Numbered from the stretch's first letter, positions 41,356-49,611 are shown. The stretch is DNA of 64,000 nt from Salsipaludibacter sp963735045 (GCA_963735045.1 CAVTIZ010000001.1:372001-436000), one strand, 5' to 3'. Numbers and translations: made by a program. The notes: generated by a model from the letters alone, not told the origin.

Positions 41356-42228
41356 TCAGAACGCGCCGAGCAACCAGGCGACGCCGACCGCACCCCCGGC
41401 CAGCAGGACGAACAGCAGCACGGCCCACAGCAGTCGACCCCGGCTCACGTCGGCCTCGGCGACCGTCTGGAGGTCGGCAGCGACCCGGTCGGCCCGGTCG
41501 CCGTCCGCCACCTCGTCGATGCGCACGATCGGTGGGCCACCGTCGCTCCCCGGCGCTGCCCGCGTGCCGTCCCCGGGGGCCCGTTCGGGCGTCTGCCCAG
41601 GGGCTTCGTCGGGGGCTCCGTCGGGGGCTCCGTCGGGGGCTTCGTCGGGTTCTTCGTCGCGGGCTGCGCCGGGTTCCTCACGGGGGGTTTCGTCGGGTTC
41701 GGCTCGGGGGGCCACCTCGGGTCGGTCGCCGTCGTCGGAGCTCGCGAGCGGACCCTCCCGGTCGTCGGGTTCGGCGTCGCCAGGGTCCTGCTCGTCGGGT
41801 CGGGCGTGATCGGCCACGTCGTCGCGTCGGGTCGTGGCAGCCGTGCCCGACACCACCTCGATGATCCGCGCGTCCCGGTCGCGCGACGATGGGGGCGGCG
41901 CGCCAAGCGGTGTCCCCAGCAGGACCCGGACGTCCTCCGGGTCGATGCCGACCGCCCCGGCGATCGCCGTGGGTGGCACCTGGAGCTCGGCCAGCACGTC
42001 GACCACCACCTCCAGGGTCATCGGTTGGTGCTCGTCCACGGCGGCCACGAGCGCACCGAGGTCGACGGGATCCACGCGTTCGATCATGGCGAGGACCCGG
42101 TCCACGTCCTGGGGCCGGCACACCGACGCCACGAAGCCGCCGGCGAGGTCGGCCACCGTGGCATCGCCGTCGGCCGTCGCCACGGCGGGGTCGGCCTCGT
42201 GGACGCCGGGGGCCGCCGGGTCGCTCAC
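41356..42228 (-). CDS. Unrecognised acidic tail-anchored protein
   Basis: I do not recognise this 290-residue protein. Residues 20-130 are a predicted helical domain; 150-245 are a disordered acidic region rich in Asp, Glu, Pro and Arg with EAPDGAPDGAPDEAP repeats (coded by 12-bp repeats at about 41602-41650); the last 20 residues form one transmembrane helix with almost nothing after it. So the bulk would face the cytoplasm. The GTG start overlaps the ygfZ stop (GTGA), linking it to iron-sulfur maintenance by position only. Confidence 0.7.
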   Translation of the reverse strand: MSDPAAPGVHEADPAVATADGDATVADLAGGFVASVCRPQDVDRVLAMIERVDPVDLGALVAAVDEHQPMTLEVVVDVLAELQVPPTAIAGAVGIDPEDVRVLLGTPLGAPPPSSRDRDARIIEVVSGTAATTRRDDVADHARPDEQDPGDAEPDDREGPLASSDDGDRPEVAPRAEPDETPREEPGAARDEEPDEAPDGAPDGAPDEAPGQTPERAPGDGTRAAPGSDGGPPIVRIDEVADGDRADRVAADLQTVAEADVSRGRLLWAVLLFVLLAGGAVGVAWLLGAF

Positions 42229-43169
42229 GGGCGGCGACCGGGACGGGCGACGTCGTCGGTGCGGTCGCGACGCCGGGTCTGGGCCGGCGTCCAACCGACC
42301 GGGTCCCGGTCGGCCCCGACCACGCCGGCCACCGCGAGGTCCGCCGTCCCCGCGTCCGTGCCGTCGTCACCCGGCTCGCGGTCCCGGTCGGGGTGCACGC
42401 GCGCGCCGGCACCGACGTCGGGCCGGACGAACCCCAGTCCACGGCGGCCGGCCATGCCGGTCACCTCGACGCGGCCGCCGGGCTCGTCGGACGCCGCGTC
42501 AGCGGACGAGGCCAGGCGGACCAGGTGGCGGCGTGGGCGTCCGAGCATCCACATGTGCGCGATCGGCTCCTGGCCCGGGTAGCACCCCTTGCCGAGGTGG
42601 ACATGGGTCGCCAGCAGCCCGTACTCCTCGGGCAGCCGGCCGGCCACGACCTCGTGGCCCCATCGCGGCTCACCGTGCCGGATCCGGAGGTGGTCGAGGT
42701 CGTCCACGGGGTTCGCCGCGGGCAGCAGGTCGGTGGCGTCGTCGGTCCCCAGCACCTCCACGCCGAACGCGTGGCGCACCACGACCAGGTCACCGACGCG
42801 ACCCCAGGTGTCGGGGGCGACGTCGACCCCGGCCTCGGCCAGGGCATCCGCGAGGTCGTCACCGGCCAGCGTGGCCGTGGCCATCGGCAGCCGGGTGAAG
42901 GTCGCGTCGGCGAGGAAGGTCCGTCTCGCCAGCACCTCCTCCACGTGGTTCGCGGCCGCGGGTGGCGCCAGCAGCACGATGCGGTCGTCGTCGACCAACG
43001 CCCAGCCCATCGCCGACGGGGCTCCCTTCGCGTCCAGCACCAACCAGCCCAGGACGCTGCCAAGGGGTGCACCGACGAAGCGTTGGGTCGTGACGTCGTC
43101 GAGGTACGACGACCGGTCGGCACCGGTCACCTCCACGGCGACCAGGTCGCTGGTGGCTGCGTCGGGCAT
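42225..43169 (-). CDS. ygfZ: Folate-binding YgfZ/GcvT-like protein
   Basis: A tetrahydrofolate-binding protein that supports repair or assembly of some iron-sulfur enzymes. The signature KGCYPGQE is intact near residue 195 with the conserved cysteine. The N-terminal domain begins VAVEVTGADRSSYLDDVTTQ. It has 314 residues, of which the last 65 are a charged tail. A strong GAGGAG lies 8 bases before the ATG, and a TACGAT promoter box lies 55 bases upstream. Confidence 0.92.
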   Translation of the reverse strand: MPDAATSDLVAVEVTGADRSSYLDDVTTQRFVGAPLGSVLGWLVLDAKGAPSAMGWALVDDDRIVLLAPPAAANHVEEVLARRTFLADATFTRLPMATATLAGDDLADALAEAGVDVAPDTWGRVGDLVVVRHAFGVEVLGTDDATDLLPAANPVDDLDHLRIRHGEPRWGHEVVAGRLPEEYGLLATHVHLGKGCYPGQEPIAHMWMLGRPRRHLVRLASSADAASDEPGGRVEVTGMAGRRGLGFVRPDVGAGARVHPDRDREPGDDGTDAGTADLAVAGVVGADRDPVGWTPAQTRRRDRTDDVARPGRRP

Positions 43170-43223
43170 GGTGGACTCCTCGTGGGGCGTGACCGCCGAG
43201 GGCGGGACCGGGATCACCCGCCC

Positions 43224-43229
43224 ATCGTA
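43224..43229 (-). promoter_or_regulatory. Candidate -10 of the ygfZ operon
   Basis: TACGAT on the minus strand would give a leader of about 48 bases ending in GAGGAGTCCACC before the ygfZ ATG. Confidence 0.45.
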
Positions 43230-43296
43230 GGACCGGGACGCCTCCGAGCCGTGCGCCCGGTCCCGGCGCGACCGCGGGGGTCGGCAGGGTCGCGGG

Positions 43297-43755
43297 TCAG
43301 CCCGGGATCGCCGCGGGTCGACCCCCGACGGCGGCGGCGACCTGTGCCACCGACATGGGCCCCGCCGCACGGGCGACGACGTGGTCGCCTGCGTCACGGA
43401 ACAGCACCGTCGGGGCACGACGGACGTCGTGGGCACGGACGAACGCGAGGTCCTGGCTGGCATCCACCTCGGACCAGTCGAACCCGGCGACGGCCGTCGC
43501 GACCTCGTCCAGGGCGGCTCGGACCTGGGGGCAGGTGCGACAGGTCGGCGTGGACACGAGCACCGCCGTGGCCACCGCTCCGGGCGCCCGGTCCGGGCTG
43601 GCAGCGACCGGATCGCCACCGGGAGTCGGGTCGCCGGTCACACGTCCGGGCCTCGCACCGACGCTGCGGACCCGTCCGTGGCGGGACTGCCACCAGCGGC
43701 CCAGCAGGGTCGCCGACGCGACGATCACCAGCACCAGCACCAGGCGCAGGATCAC
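43297..43755 (-). CDS. Membrane-anchored thioredoxin-like protein
   Basis: A 152-residue protein with an N-terminal helix (about 2-18), a basic Pro/Gly linker and a thioredoxin fold with the active site STPTCRTCPQVRAAL (CRTC near residues 72-75). The cis-Pro loop is RRAPTVLFRD. The absence of a cleavage site suggests it stays anchored; the orientation is not certain. The GTG start overlaps the DUF4395 stop. Thioredoxin and DUF4395 genes are often paired in actinobacteria, so they probably form a redox unit. Confidence 0.82.
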   Translation of the reverse strand: MILRLVLVLVIVASATLLGRWWQSRHGRVRSVGARPGRVTGDPTPGGDPVAASPDRAPGAVATAVLVSTPTCRTCPQVRAALDEVATAVAGFDWSEVDASQDLAFVRAHDVRRAPTVLFRDAGDHVVARAAGPMSVAQVAAAVGGRPAAIPG

Positions 43756-44267
43756 GACGACGCCCCCGCCACGCGCGTCCGGGCCCGCAGGACGAGCAGG
43801 TACAGCTCACAGCCGACGCACAGCCCGGTCGTGGCCAGCAGGGAGGACAGGGCCAGCACCGTCGCGACCAGCACCCATCCCGTGGTGGTGGCACCGGCGA
43901 GCAGCGCGACGAGTCCGGCCCCCGCGACCACCAGCCCGGCGCCCTGCGCGGCCCGGGGTGGGCCGGCATCCTCGGTCGCCGGTGGCGGACCCAGGTCGGC
44001 GAGGCGTCGCACGAACCGGAACACCACGGCCCACGGGGAGTGGGCCACGCCACGCACGACGGCCACCGCGAACACGCCCACCTGGATGGCCACCAGGGCG
44101 ATGCCGACGCGACCCTGCACGACCAGGGCCGTCGCCAGCAGTCCGGTGGTCAGGCCCGCGGCGACGCGGGGACCACGCACGTCGATCCGCCCGGCGCCGG
44201 GTCCCGACGGGCCGGAGGCCGAACGGGTGCCGCGCGATCGCGTGGTGGGATCGATGGACAGGGTCAC
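43752..44267 (-). CDS. DUF4395 membrane protein
   Basis: A 171-residue membrane protein with four hydrophobic helices (near 35-50, 52-70, 105-122 and 130-150). The family end motif GLCVGCELYLLVLR, with two cysteines that may take part in thiol exchange, is near residues 146-159. The GTG start (44267) has GAGAGG at 7 bases. Its coupling to the CRTC thioredoxin suggests it passes electrons across or at the membrane. Confidence 0.83.
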   Translation of the reverse strand: MTLSIDPTTRSRGTRSASGPSGPGAGRIDVRGPRVAAGLTTGLLATALVVQGRVGIALVAIQVGVFAVAVVRGVAHSPWAVVFRFVRRLADLGPPPATEDAGPPRAAQGAGLVVAGAGLVALLAGATTTGWVLVATVLALSSLLATTGLCVGCELYLLVLRARTRVAGASS

Positions 44268-44413
44268 GACGGGCCTCTCGAAGCCAACGCTCGGGCACGC
44301 GACGTCGGGGGCCGTCGCGGTGCAGTCAACGCCATCACCGGTCCGCGATCCCCTGCCACGGGGGAAACCGTGGAAAGCCCGTCGTGCACCCGCCGGGGTC
44401 GTGGCCACGACGG

Positions 44414-45415
44414 TCACTCGGAGCGAGGGCGCCGAGGATCGAGCAGGCCGGTGGCCTTGCGCAGCAGCAGTCGGGTCGCCCGCCGTCCCCGGACGTCCCG
44501 GATGTTGGTGACGTCGACGACCTCGTGGCCGGCCCGGTCGGCCCATCGGGCGAAGGCCGCGGGGGCGCCCTTGAGGTCGGTGAGAACCTCGACGTGGTGA
44601 CCGGTGCGCACCTGGTCCATCGCCTGCATCGTCAGGGCGATGCCGGCCTGGTAGGTCCGGCCGCGAGTGTCCAGCCGGGTCACGGCCCGTGGCTGGTGGC
44701 TGCCGGCGGCATCCGCACGCACGGTGATGCGACCGCGCTCGGACTCCACCGTGGACGCGCCACCGGCGGCCGCCACGGCGCCACGCACGAACCCACGCGC
44801 CAGGGCGTTGCCGACCTGGCCGTCGACCTCCCCGATCAGCCGCAGCCCGACGTCGAGGCCCTCGATGACCGCCGACTCGTCGTCAGTGGCGACCATCCGG
44901 ACCTCGGGGAACGCCGACCTGAGGCCCTCGACGGCCACCACGACCGCGGCCTGCAGGTCGCGCTCCCGCGCGCGCCCGGCCTCGGCGTCGACCAGCTTGC
45001 GACCTTCGGCCTCGGCCAGCAACTCGAGCTTCTCGGTGTGCTCGACCAGCCCGGCGATCAGCTGGACCACGACGTGCACCCCCAGCTGGCTTCCCGGTGG
45101 CACCCGCACATCGGCGGCGCCACGGGCCTGCTCCCGGGCGATGTAGACCTTGGCGGGGCGACCGCCGCGGGGGTTGCGCCGGGTGCCCACGACGACCAGA
45201 CCGACTTCGGCGAGCTGGTCGAGGTGGCCGCGGGCGACGTTGGGGTGCAGGCCGAACATCTCGGCGACGTCGCGCGCCGAGACGCCGTCCCCGTCGGTGC
45301 GGAGCCGCCGGTAGATCCCGGCGCGCGTCGGGGAGGCCAACACCTCGGTGACCGGGTCGACGTCCACCGACGCGTTCGGGTCGGGGACCTCGCGGCGACC
45401 GGGGGGTGGGGTCAT
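44414..45415 (-). CDS. Winged-helix regulator with degenerate TusA-like domain
   Basis: A 333-residue protein in three parts. Residues 22-95 are a winged helix (SARDVAEMFGLHPNVARGHL recognition region). The middle part (100-255) has a helical segment of unknown kind. The end (about 262-330) aligns with TusA/SirA: VTRLDTRGRTYQAG starts the fold and RLLLRK closes it, but the sulfur-carrying Cys-Pro-x-Pro is replaced by Thr-Tyr-Gln-Ala. It may sense a sulfur or redox signal. It lies 146 bases upstream of the DUF4395/thioredoxin pair on the same strand. Confidence 0.82.
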   Translation of the reverse strand: MTPPPGRREVPDPNASVDVDPVTEVLASPTRAGIYRRLRTDGDGVSARDVAEMFGLHPNVARGHLDQLAEVGLVVVGTRRNPRGGRPAKVYIAREQARGAADVRVPPGSQLGVHVVVQLIAGLVEHTEKLELLAEAEGRKLVDAEAGRARERDLQAAVVVAVEGLRSAFPEVRMVATDDESAVIEGLDVGLRLIGEVDGQVGNALARGFVRGAVAAAGGASTVESERGRITVRADAAGSHQPRAVTRLDTRGRTYQAGIALTMQAMDQVRTGHHVEVLTDLKGAPAAFARWADRAGHEVVDVTNIRDVRGRRATRLLLRKATGLLDPRRPRSE

Positions 45416-45629
45416 GGTCGGGGCCTCGAGACCGGGTGACGGGCCGGATGCCGGACCCTGCGACGGACCGGGGAGCCAGCGAGGTCCTCGGACCGGCACG
45501 GCGCGACGTCGTGCGCTCGTGGCAGGGTCATGCGAAGCGGCCCGGCACCGCGTCCGTGACGAGGGAAACCGTGCGAACCGGGCCCGGTGGCCTCGAGGTC
45601 GTCACGGCCGGGTGGTGACGACGTCGGGC

Positions 45630-45998
45630 TCAGCCCATGCCCCGGGACCACGGGATCCCGGCCAACACCAGCACCAGGGACACCAGGGTGAACGTGCCGA
45701 GCACGCTGCCGGGTTGGTCGCCGCGTCCGGCGCGGGCGGTCCCCACCTGGAACACCCCCAGCGCGGCGACCATCGCCAGCGGGTGCCAGAAGGCCAGGAA
45801 GGGTCCCTGCTCCCAGCCCTCATTGGCCACGTAGAGCACCAGTCCGAGCACGACCTGCAGGGCGAACACGCCACCGACGATGCGGACCCACGTGGGCACG
45901 CCGTCGCGACGACCCGAGAAGGCCCAGGCGATGACCGCGACGAGCCCGAGCAGGACGAGCCAGCGGATCCCGGAGTGGGCAGCGACCAGGGCGTCCAT
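45630..45998 (-). CDS. Four-helix membrane protein, unknown
   Basis: A 122-residue protein with four predicted helices (about 10-28, 36-58, 66-86 and 96-116). It keeps HSGIRWLVLLG at the start and FWHPLAMVAALGVFQ in helix 3. Histidines at those two places could bind heme b, as in small b561-like proteins, but no firm family is recognised. It stands alone between the TusA-like regulator and moaD. Confidence 0.7.
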   Translation of the reverse strand: MDALVAAHSGIRWLVLLGLVAVIAWAFSGRRDGVPTWVRIVGGVFALQVVLGLVLYVANEGWEQGPFLAFWHPLAMVAALGVFQVGTARAGRGDQPGSVLGTFTLVSLVLVLAGIPWSRGMG

Positions 45999-46066
45999 GG
46001 CGAGTCCTCGAACGGGGCGGGGGGCGAGCGGCGGGGGCGGGCGAACGCGTCCCGGACTGCGGCAGG

Positions 46067-46309
46067 CTAGCCCCCGGCGAACGGCGGCACGACGACGACC
46101 TCGTCGGCGGCCGACAGGTCGACGGTCGTGTCGTCGGCCGCGACCGGTTCGCGGTCGACGTAGACCGTGGCCGCCCGCAGGCGCGCCGCCATGACCCCGC
46201 CGTGGGCGGACGCCAGCGCCGCCAGCAGGTCGGGCACCGTCACCGCGTCCACCTCGACGTCACGGGCGCCGGCAGCGTCGGCCAGGGCGGCGAACAGGCG
46301 CACGCGCAT
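46067..46309 (-). CDS. MoaD/ThiS-type sulfur carrier
   Basis: An 80-residue ubiquitin-fold protein ending in PPFAGG, the di-glycine that is adenylated and thiocarboxylated. FAALADAAGARDVEVDA and DEVVVVPPFAGG fit MoaD of molybdopterin synthesis. No MoaE or MoeB lies nearby, so a carrier for another sulfur pathway is possible. Its ATG shares one base with the stop of the upstream hydrolase (TGATG). Confidence 0.88.
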   Translation of the reverse strand: MRVRLFAALADAAGARDVEVDAVTVPDLLAALASAHGGVMAARLRAATVYVDREPVAADDTTVDLSAADEVVVVPPFAGG

Positions 46310-47304
46310 CAGCGTCGTCCCGGGTGGGTCGTCGGACCGGCGTCCGACGGGTCGCCCGGACCCGACGTCGCGGGTGGGAACGCACCCGTGGCGACCTCCT
46401 CGGCCAACGCCGCACCGAGTCGTCGGCACACGGCCGGGTCCAGCCCGTCCTCGGCGTGCCCGAAGTCGTCGAGCAGCCACAGCACGGCCTGGTCGCCGCG
46501 GGCCAGGGCGCGCCCGTGGTCCGGGGGGAAGTAGGTGTCGTCGGTGCCGTGGACCACCAGCGTGGGAACGCCGTCGGGGACGAGGTCGCCGGGATGCCGC
46601 GGTGCCGACCAGCCCGCCGGTGGCGCCACGCGGACCCGCAGCGCCACCCGCATCGCCGCACGGGACATCCGAGAGTTCCAGTGCCGGTGCAGGCGTCGGA
46701 GTGGCTCCGTGCGCGGCTCGGGGTGGAGGAAGCCGGGCCCCGACACCAGCACGAGTGCGTCGACGCGGGTCCCGGTGGCCACGGCGTGGACCGCCGCGGT
46801 GGATCCCATGGACACCCCGACGACGGTGACGTGGCGATGGCCGTCGCCCCGTAGCGTGGCCACGGCCGCCGCCACGTCGTGGCGCTCACGATCGCCGAGG
46901 CTGGACGACCCGCCGGACCGGCCGTGGCCACGCAGGTCGACGGCCAGGACCGTCGCGTGGCGTTGCAGTTCGTCGGCCAGGCGGGCGTAGGCGGGCTTCC
47001 CGGCGCTGGCCGCGAACCCGTGCAGCAGCACGACGGCCGGCACGTCGGCCGGCGCGGCGGCGGCTGCCGGTCCGGGCAACCAGGTCGCGGCCAGCCACAC
47101 GCCGTCCCGGGTGCGGATCCGGCGCCGACGATGCGGGCTCGCGTGCCCGCCGATCGAGCCTCGGGCTTCCAGGAACCGGCGCAGTGGGCCCCGGACCGGC
47201 ACGGGCCCCGGAGCGCTCCCCCGGGCCGACGCCGGGACCGGTGCGGCACCGCCGACACCCGGCGTGGGGTGCCCGGTCCGGGGCTGGCGCGGCTGGCTGG
47301 TCAT
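46309..47304 (-). CDS. Alpha/beta hydrolase
   Basis: A 331-residue hydrolase. The oxyanion strand is VVLLHGFAASAG near residue 91, the nucleophile elbow GVSMGS near 163, the acid in HGTDDTYFPP near 250 and the histidine in DFGHAEDG near 282. The first 60 residues are Pro/Arg-rich and have no fold. Substrate unknown. It is divergent from glnR with only 19 bases between starts. Confidence 0.82.
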   Translation of the reverse strand: MTSQPRQPRTGHPTPGVGGAAPVPASARGSAPGPVPVRGPLRRFLEARGSIGGHASPHRRRRIRTRDGVWLAATWLPGPAAAAAPADVPAVVLLHGFAASAGKPAYARLADELQRHATVLAVDLRGHGRSGGSSSLGDRERHDVAAAVATLRGDGHRHVTVVGVSMGSTAAVHAVATGTRVDALVLVSGPGFLHPEPRTEPLRRLHRHWNSRMSRAAMRVALRVRVAPPAGWSAPRHPGDLVPDGVPTLVVHGTDDTYFPPDHGRALARGDQAVLWLLDDFGHAEDGLDPAVCRRLGAALAEEVATGAFPPATSGPGDPSDAGPTTHPGRR

Positions 47305-47311
47305 CGGTGCC

Positions 47312-47317
47312 TATGCT
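47312..47317 (+). promoter_or_regulatory. -10 box of glnR, leaderless spacing
   Basis: TATGCT ends six bases before the ATG at 47324. The spacer GCCAGA is not a ribosome-binding site, so a leaderless glnR mRNA is likely. The box overlaps the upstream region of the divergent hydrolase. Confidence 0.5.
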
Positions 47318-47323
47318 GCCAGA

Positions 47324-48004
47324 ATGCATCTGTTCGTGCTCACCGACCGTGCGGACGGCGCCAAGGGCCTGCTCCCGTCGCTGGAGTTCCTGGCCCACAC
47401 CGTCGTCGAGGCCCCGCTCGACGCCACTCGCGTCGCGGGGCTCCAGGACGTCGACGCCATCCTCGTGGACGCCACCGACGACCTGCGCGACGCCATGGCC
47501 GTGTGCCGGTCGGTCACGACCCACGACCTGCGACGACCCGTGCTGCTGGTCGCGGGAGCCCCGACCCTGGCGGCACTCAAGCTCAGCTGGGGCTTCGACG
47601 ACTGGTTGCTGGCCGAGGCCGCACCGGCCGAGCTCGAAACCCGACTGCGCCTGTCGGTCGACCGGACCACCCGCGACATCCGCGAGCCCACGGCCTCGGT
47701 CGGCGACCTCGTCGTGGACGAGGACAGCTACCAGGTTCGGCTCCGGGGCGAGGTGCTCGACCTCACCTACAAGGAGTTCGAGCTGATCAAGGCGATGGCG
47801 AGCGCACCCAACCGCGTGTTCACCCGCGAACTGCTGCTCCAGGAGGTCTGGGGCTACGACTACTACGGCGGGTCACGCACCGTGGACGTGCACGTCCGGC
47901 GCCTGCGGGCCAAGTTCGGACCGGAGTACGAACAGTTGATCCAGACCGTGCGCGGCGTCGGCTACAAGCTGGTGCCACGGTCCTCCGGCGATCGCCGCGA
48001 CTGA
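47324..48004 (+). CDS. glnR: GlnR-type orphan OmpR-family response regulator
   Basis: A 226-residue regulator. The N-terminal receiver is degenerate: the single acid at D49 (AILVDATDDL) stands where GlnR has its structural aspartate, and the other phosphorylation residues are missing. The C-terminal winged helix is close to Streptomyces GlnR: VLDLTYKEFELIK near 144, VFTRELLLQEVWGYDY near 164 and SRTVDVHVRRLRAK near 184. No histidine kinase is adjacent. GlnR controls nitrogen assimilation in many actinobacteria, and glnR next to mshD matches Rv0818-Rv0819. Confidence 0.9.
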   Translation: MHLFVLTDRADGAKGLLPSLEFLAHTVVEAPLDATRVAGLQDVDAILVDATDDLRDAMAVCRSVTTHDLRRPVLLVAGAPTLAALKLSWGFDDWLLAEAAPAELETRLRLSVDRTTRDIREPTASVGDLVVDEDSYQVRLRGEVLDLTYKEFELIKAMASAPNRVFTRELLLQEVWGYDYYGGSRTVDVHVRRLRAKFGPEYEQLIQTVRGVGYKLVPRSSGDRRD

Positions 48005-48041
48005 CCGACCGCCGGTGCGCAGCGCGGAAGGTCGTGGCTGC

Positions 48042-48920
48042 TCAGTCCTCGTCCGCGGCCAGGCCGAGGGCGACGTCGTCCCACTTGGTCGTGAACCCGA
48101 CGGACTCGTAGAGGTTGAGCGCGCGCTGGTTGCGACGGTCGACCCACAGGATGATCTCCTCCTTGCCGACCTGGGCGAGGTGGTCCATGCCCGCGGTCAG
48201 CAACGCACGCCCGAGCCCGATGCCCTGTGCCCACGGCGCGATCGCGAGGTTGTAGGTCTCCCCACGGTCCGCGTCACGGCGCTTGGTCCAGTGGATGCCG
48301 GCGATCCGGTGGTCGCTGGTGGCCGCGACCAACAGGTCCTCGTCGCGGTACCAGGGATAGGCCCGGCGGCGCTCCAGCTCGTCGCGCGTCCACCCACCGT
48401 CGTCGGTCCCGTCGTAGGCATCCAACAGCACCGCCAGGACGCCGTCGAGGTCGTCGTTGGTCACCGGTCGGATGTGGATGTCGTCGGGCGGCGGGGCGAC
48501 GTCCACGTCGTCCAGGGGCCGCCCGAGCACGCCCAGGCGACGACAGACCTCGAACCCGGCGCGACCGGCGGCGTCGAGCTCGCGCGGACTGGAGAAGCGC
48601 AGCCAGGTGATCAGGTCGCGGTCCCCGACCTGGTCGTGCTGCCAGTCCAGCAGGGCCGGCAGGACCTCGGCGTCGTCCAACGACACCACGTCGCCCCCGA
48701 CCCGGTCGTCGCGTGACACGATCGCGGCGTACCCGACCACCTCGCCGGCCCGCTGGGCCACCGCGGCCGTCCAGCCGGTGCGTGACCGACGGCCGAACAG
48801 ACGGGCAAGCTCGGCCTCGTCGACCACGTCGCCGCCCCGTGCCGCACCGGCACGCTCCAGCAGGGCCGCCACGCGAGCGGTGTCGACCTGGTCGAGGGGG
48901 ACGACGTTCGTGTCGGGCAT
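48042..48920 (-). CDS. mshD: Mycothiol synthase
   Basis: Final step of mycothiol synthesis: acetylation of Cys-GlcN-inositol. Two GNAT domains in 292 residues. The first is degenerate; the second (about 145-290) has GIHWTKRRDADRGETYNLAI, the CoA loop QGIGLGRALLTAGMDHL near 230 and NLYESVGF near 272, all typical of MshD. A minus-strand TATCCT box at 49022-49027 could drive it with a leader of about 100 bases. It converges with glnR. Confidence 0.94.
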   Translation of the reverse strand: MPDTNVVPLDQVDTARVAALLERAGAARGGDVVDEAELARLFGRRSRTGWTAAVAQRAGEVVGYAAIVSRDDRVGGDVVSLDDAEVLPALLDWQHDQVGDRDLITWLRFSSPRELDAAGRAGFEVCRRLGVLGRPLDDVDVAPPPDDIHIRPVTNDDLDGVLAVLLDAYDGTDDGGWTRDELERRRAYPWYRDEDLLVAATSDHRIAGIHWTKRRDADRGETYNLAIAPWAQGIGLGRALLTAGMDHLAQVGKEEIILWVDRRNQRALNLYESVGFTTKWDDVALGLAADED

Positions 48921-49164
48921 GGGTCGCTCCTGGTCGTCGGCGCTGCGCGCGGCCGGCGGCGCGAGTGGCCGTCGAGGCGGCCGCGACGGCAGGGTGGACC
49001 GGCGTCGACGGTCCGACAGGGAAGGATATGGCGTCGTCTCGGCCACGGGGCGGCAGCGCGCTCGGGCCCGACCGTGGCGACGACGTGGTCGAGGTCCCTG
49101 CGCCTCCCACGACCGTCTCCCGGCACGTCGACGACCGTCGGCCGGGAAGGGGGCCGAGCCGGGA

Positions 49165-49194
49165 TTGGCCTCGACCCCCTTCAGTGGGTAGACT
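49165..49194 (+). promoter_or_regulatory. Promoter of the tRNA cluster
   Basis: TTGGCC (49165-49170), an 18-base spacer and TAGACT (49189-49194) lie 30 bases before tRNA-Lys. This is the best -35/-10 pair in the window. The rest of the 303-base gap 48921-49223 holds the mshD leader and promoter and nothing else I can support. Confidence 0.55.
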
Positions 49195-49223
49195 TCTCGT
49201 TCGTTCGTGCGCTGGTCCAGCAG

Positions 49224-49296
49224 GGGCCGCTAGCTCAACTGGCAGAGCATCGGACTTTTAATCCGCTGGTTGCAGGTTCGAGTCCTGCGCGGCCCA
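49224..49296 (+). tRNA. tRNA-Lys (TTT)
   Basis: A 73-base cloverleaf. Acceptor GGGCCGC pairs with GCGGCCC, the D arm is GCTC/GAGC, the anticodon TTT is at 49257-49259 in the loop CTTTTAA, and the T arm is GCAGG-TTCGAGT-CCTGC. The discriminator is A and CCA is not encoded. Position 27-43 of the anticodon stem is a mismatch, as in some other actinobacterial tRNA-Lys. Confidence 0.95.
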
Positions 49297-49419
49297 CGAC
49301 CGGCGGCAGTACGTGACAACATCATGACGTCGCGCAGGCTGGTCCCGACACCCGGGACCGACCCCCCAGCACCACCCCGGCCGGCACTCCGCCACGCGGA
49401 GTTGCGGCAGGGACCTCCT

Positions 49420-49494
49420 GGACCTGTGGAGCAGTTTGGAGTGCTCGCCACCCTGTCAAGGTGGAGGTCGCGGGTTCAAATCCCGTCAGGTCCG
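49420..49494 (+). tRNA. tRNA-Asp (GTC)
   Basis: A 75-base cloverleaf. Acceptor GGACCTG pairs with CAGGTCC, anticodon stem CCACC/GGTGG, anticodon GTC at 49455-49457, T arm GCGGG-TTCAAAT-CCCGT (with one G-T pair), discriminator G, no encoded CCA. Confidence 0.95.
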
Positions 49495-49500
49495 CGTTCC

Positions 49501-49536
49501 GACGTGCCCCCGACCCTTCCGGGGCGGGGGCACGTC
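49501..49536 (+). terminator. Hairpin between tRNA-Asp and tRNA-Phe
   Basis: GACGTGCCCCC (49501-49511) pairs perfectly with GGGGGCACGTC (49526-49536). It starts seven bases after tRNA-Asp and ends two bases before tRNA-Phe. It may be a terminator for the Lys-Asp part or a processing site for a longer precursor. Confidence 0.55.
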
Positions 49537-49538
49537 CT

Positions 49539-49611
49539 GGTCAGGTAGCTCAGTTGGTAGAGCACACGACTGAAAATCGTGGTGTCGGCGGTTCGACCCC
49601 GCCCCTGACCA
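49539..49611 (+). tRNA. tRNA-Phe (GAA)
   Basis: A 73-base cloverleaf. Acceptor GGTCAGG pairs with CCTGACC, D arm GCTC/GAGC, anticodon stem CACGA/TCGTG, anticodon GAA at 49572-49574, T arm GGCGG-TTCGACC-CCGCC, discriminator A, no encoded CCA. Confidence 0.95.

Noticed and set aside
49297..49419. A possible tRNA-Glu between tRNA-Lys and tRNA-Asp.
   Set aside because: No acceptor/T-arm pattern or CTC/TTC anticodon stem could be drawn; only a short hairpin is present.
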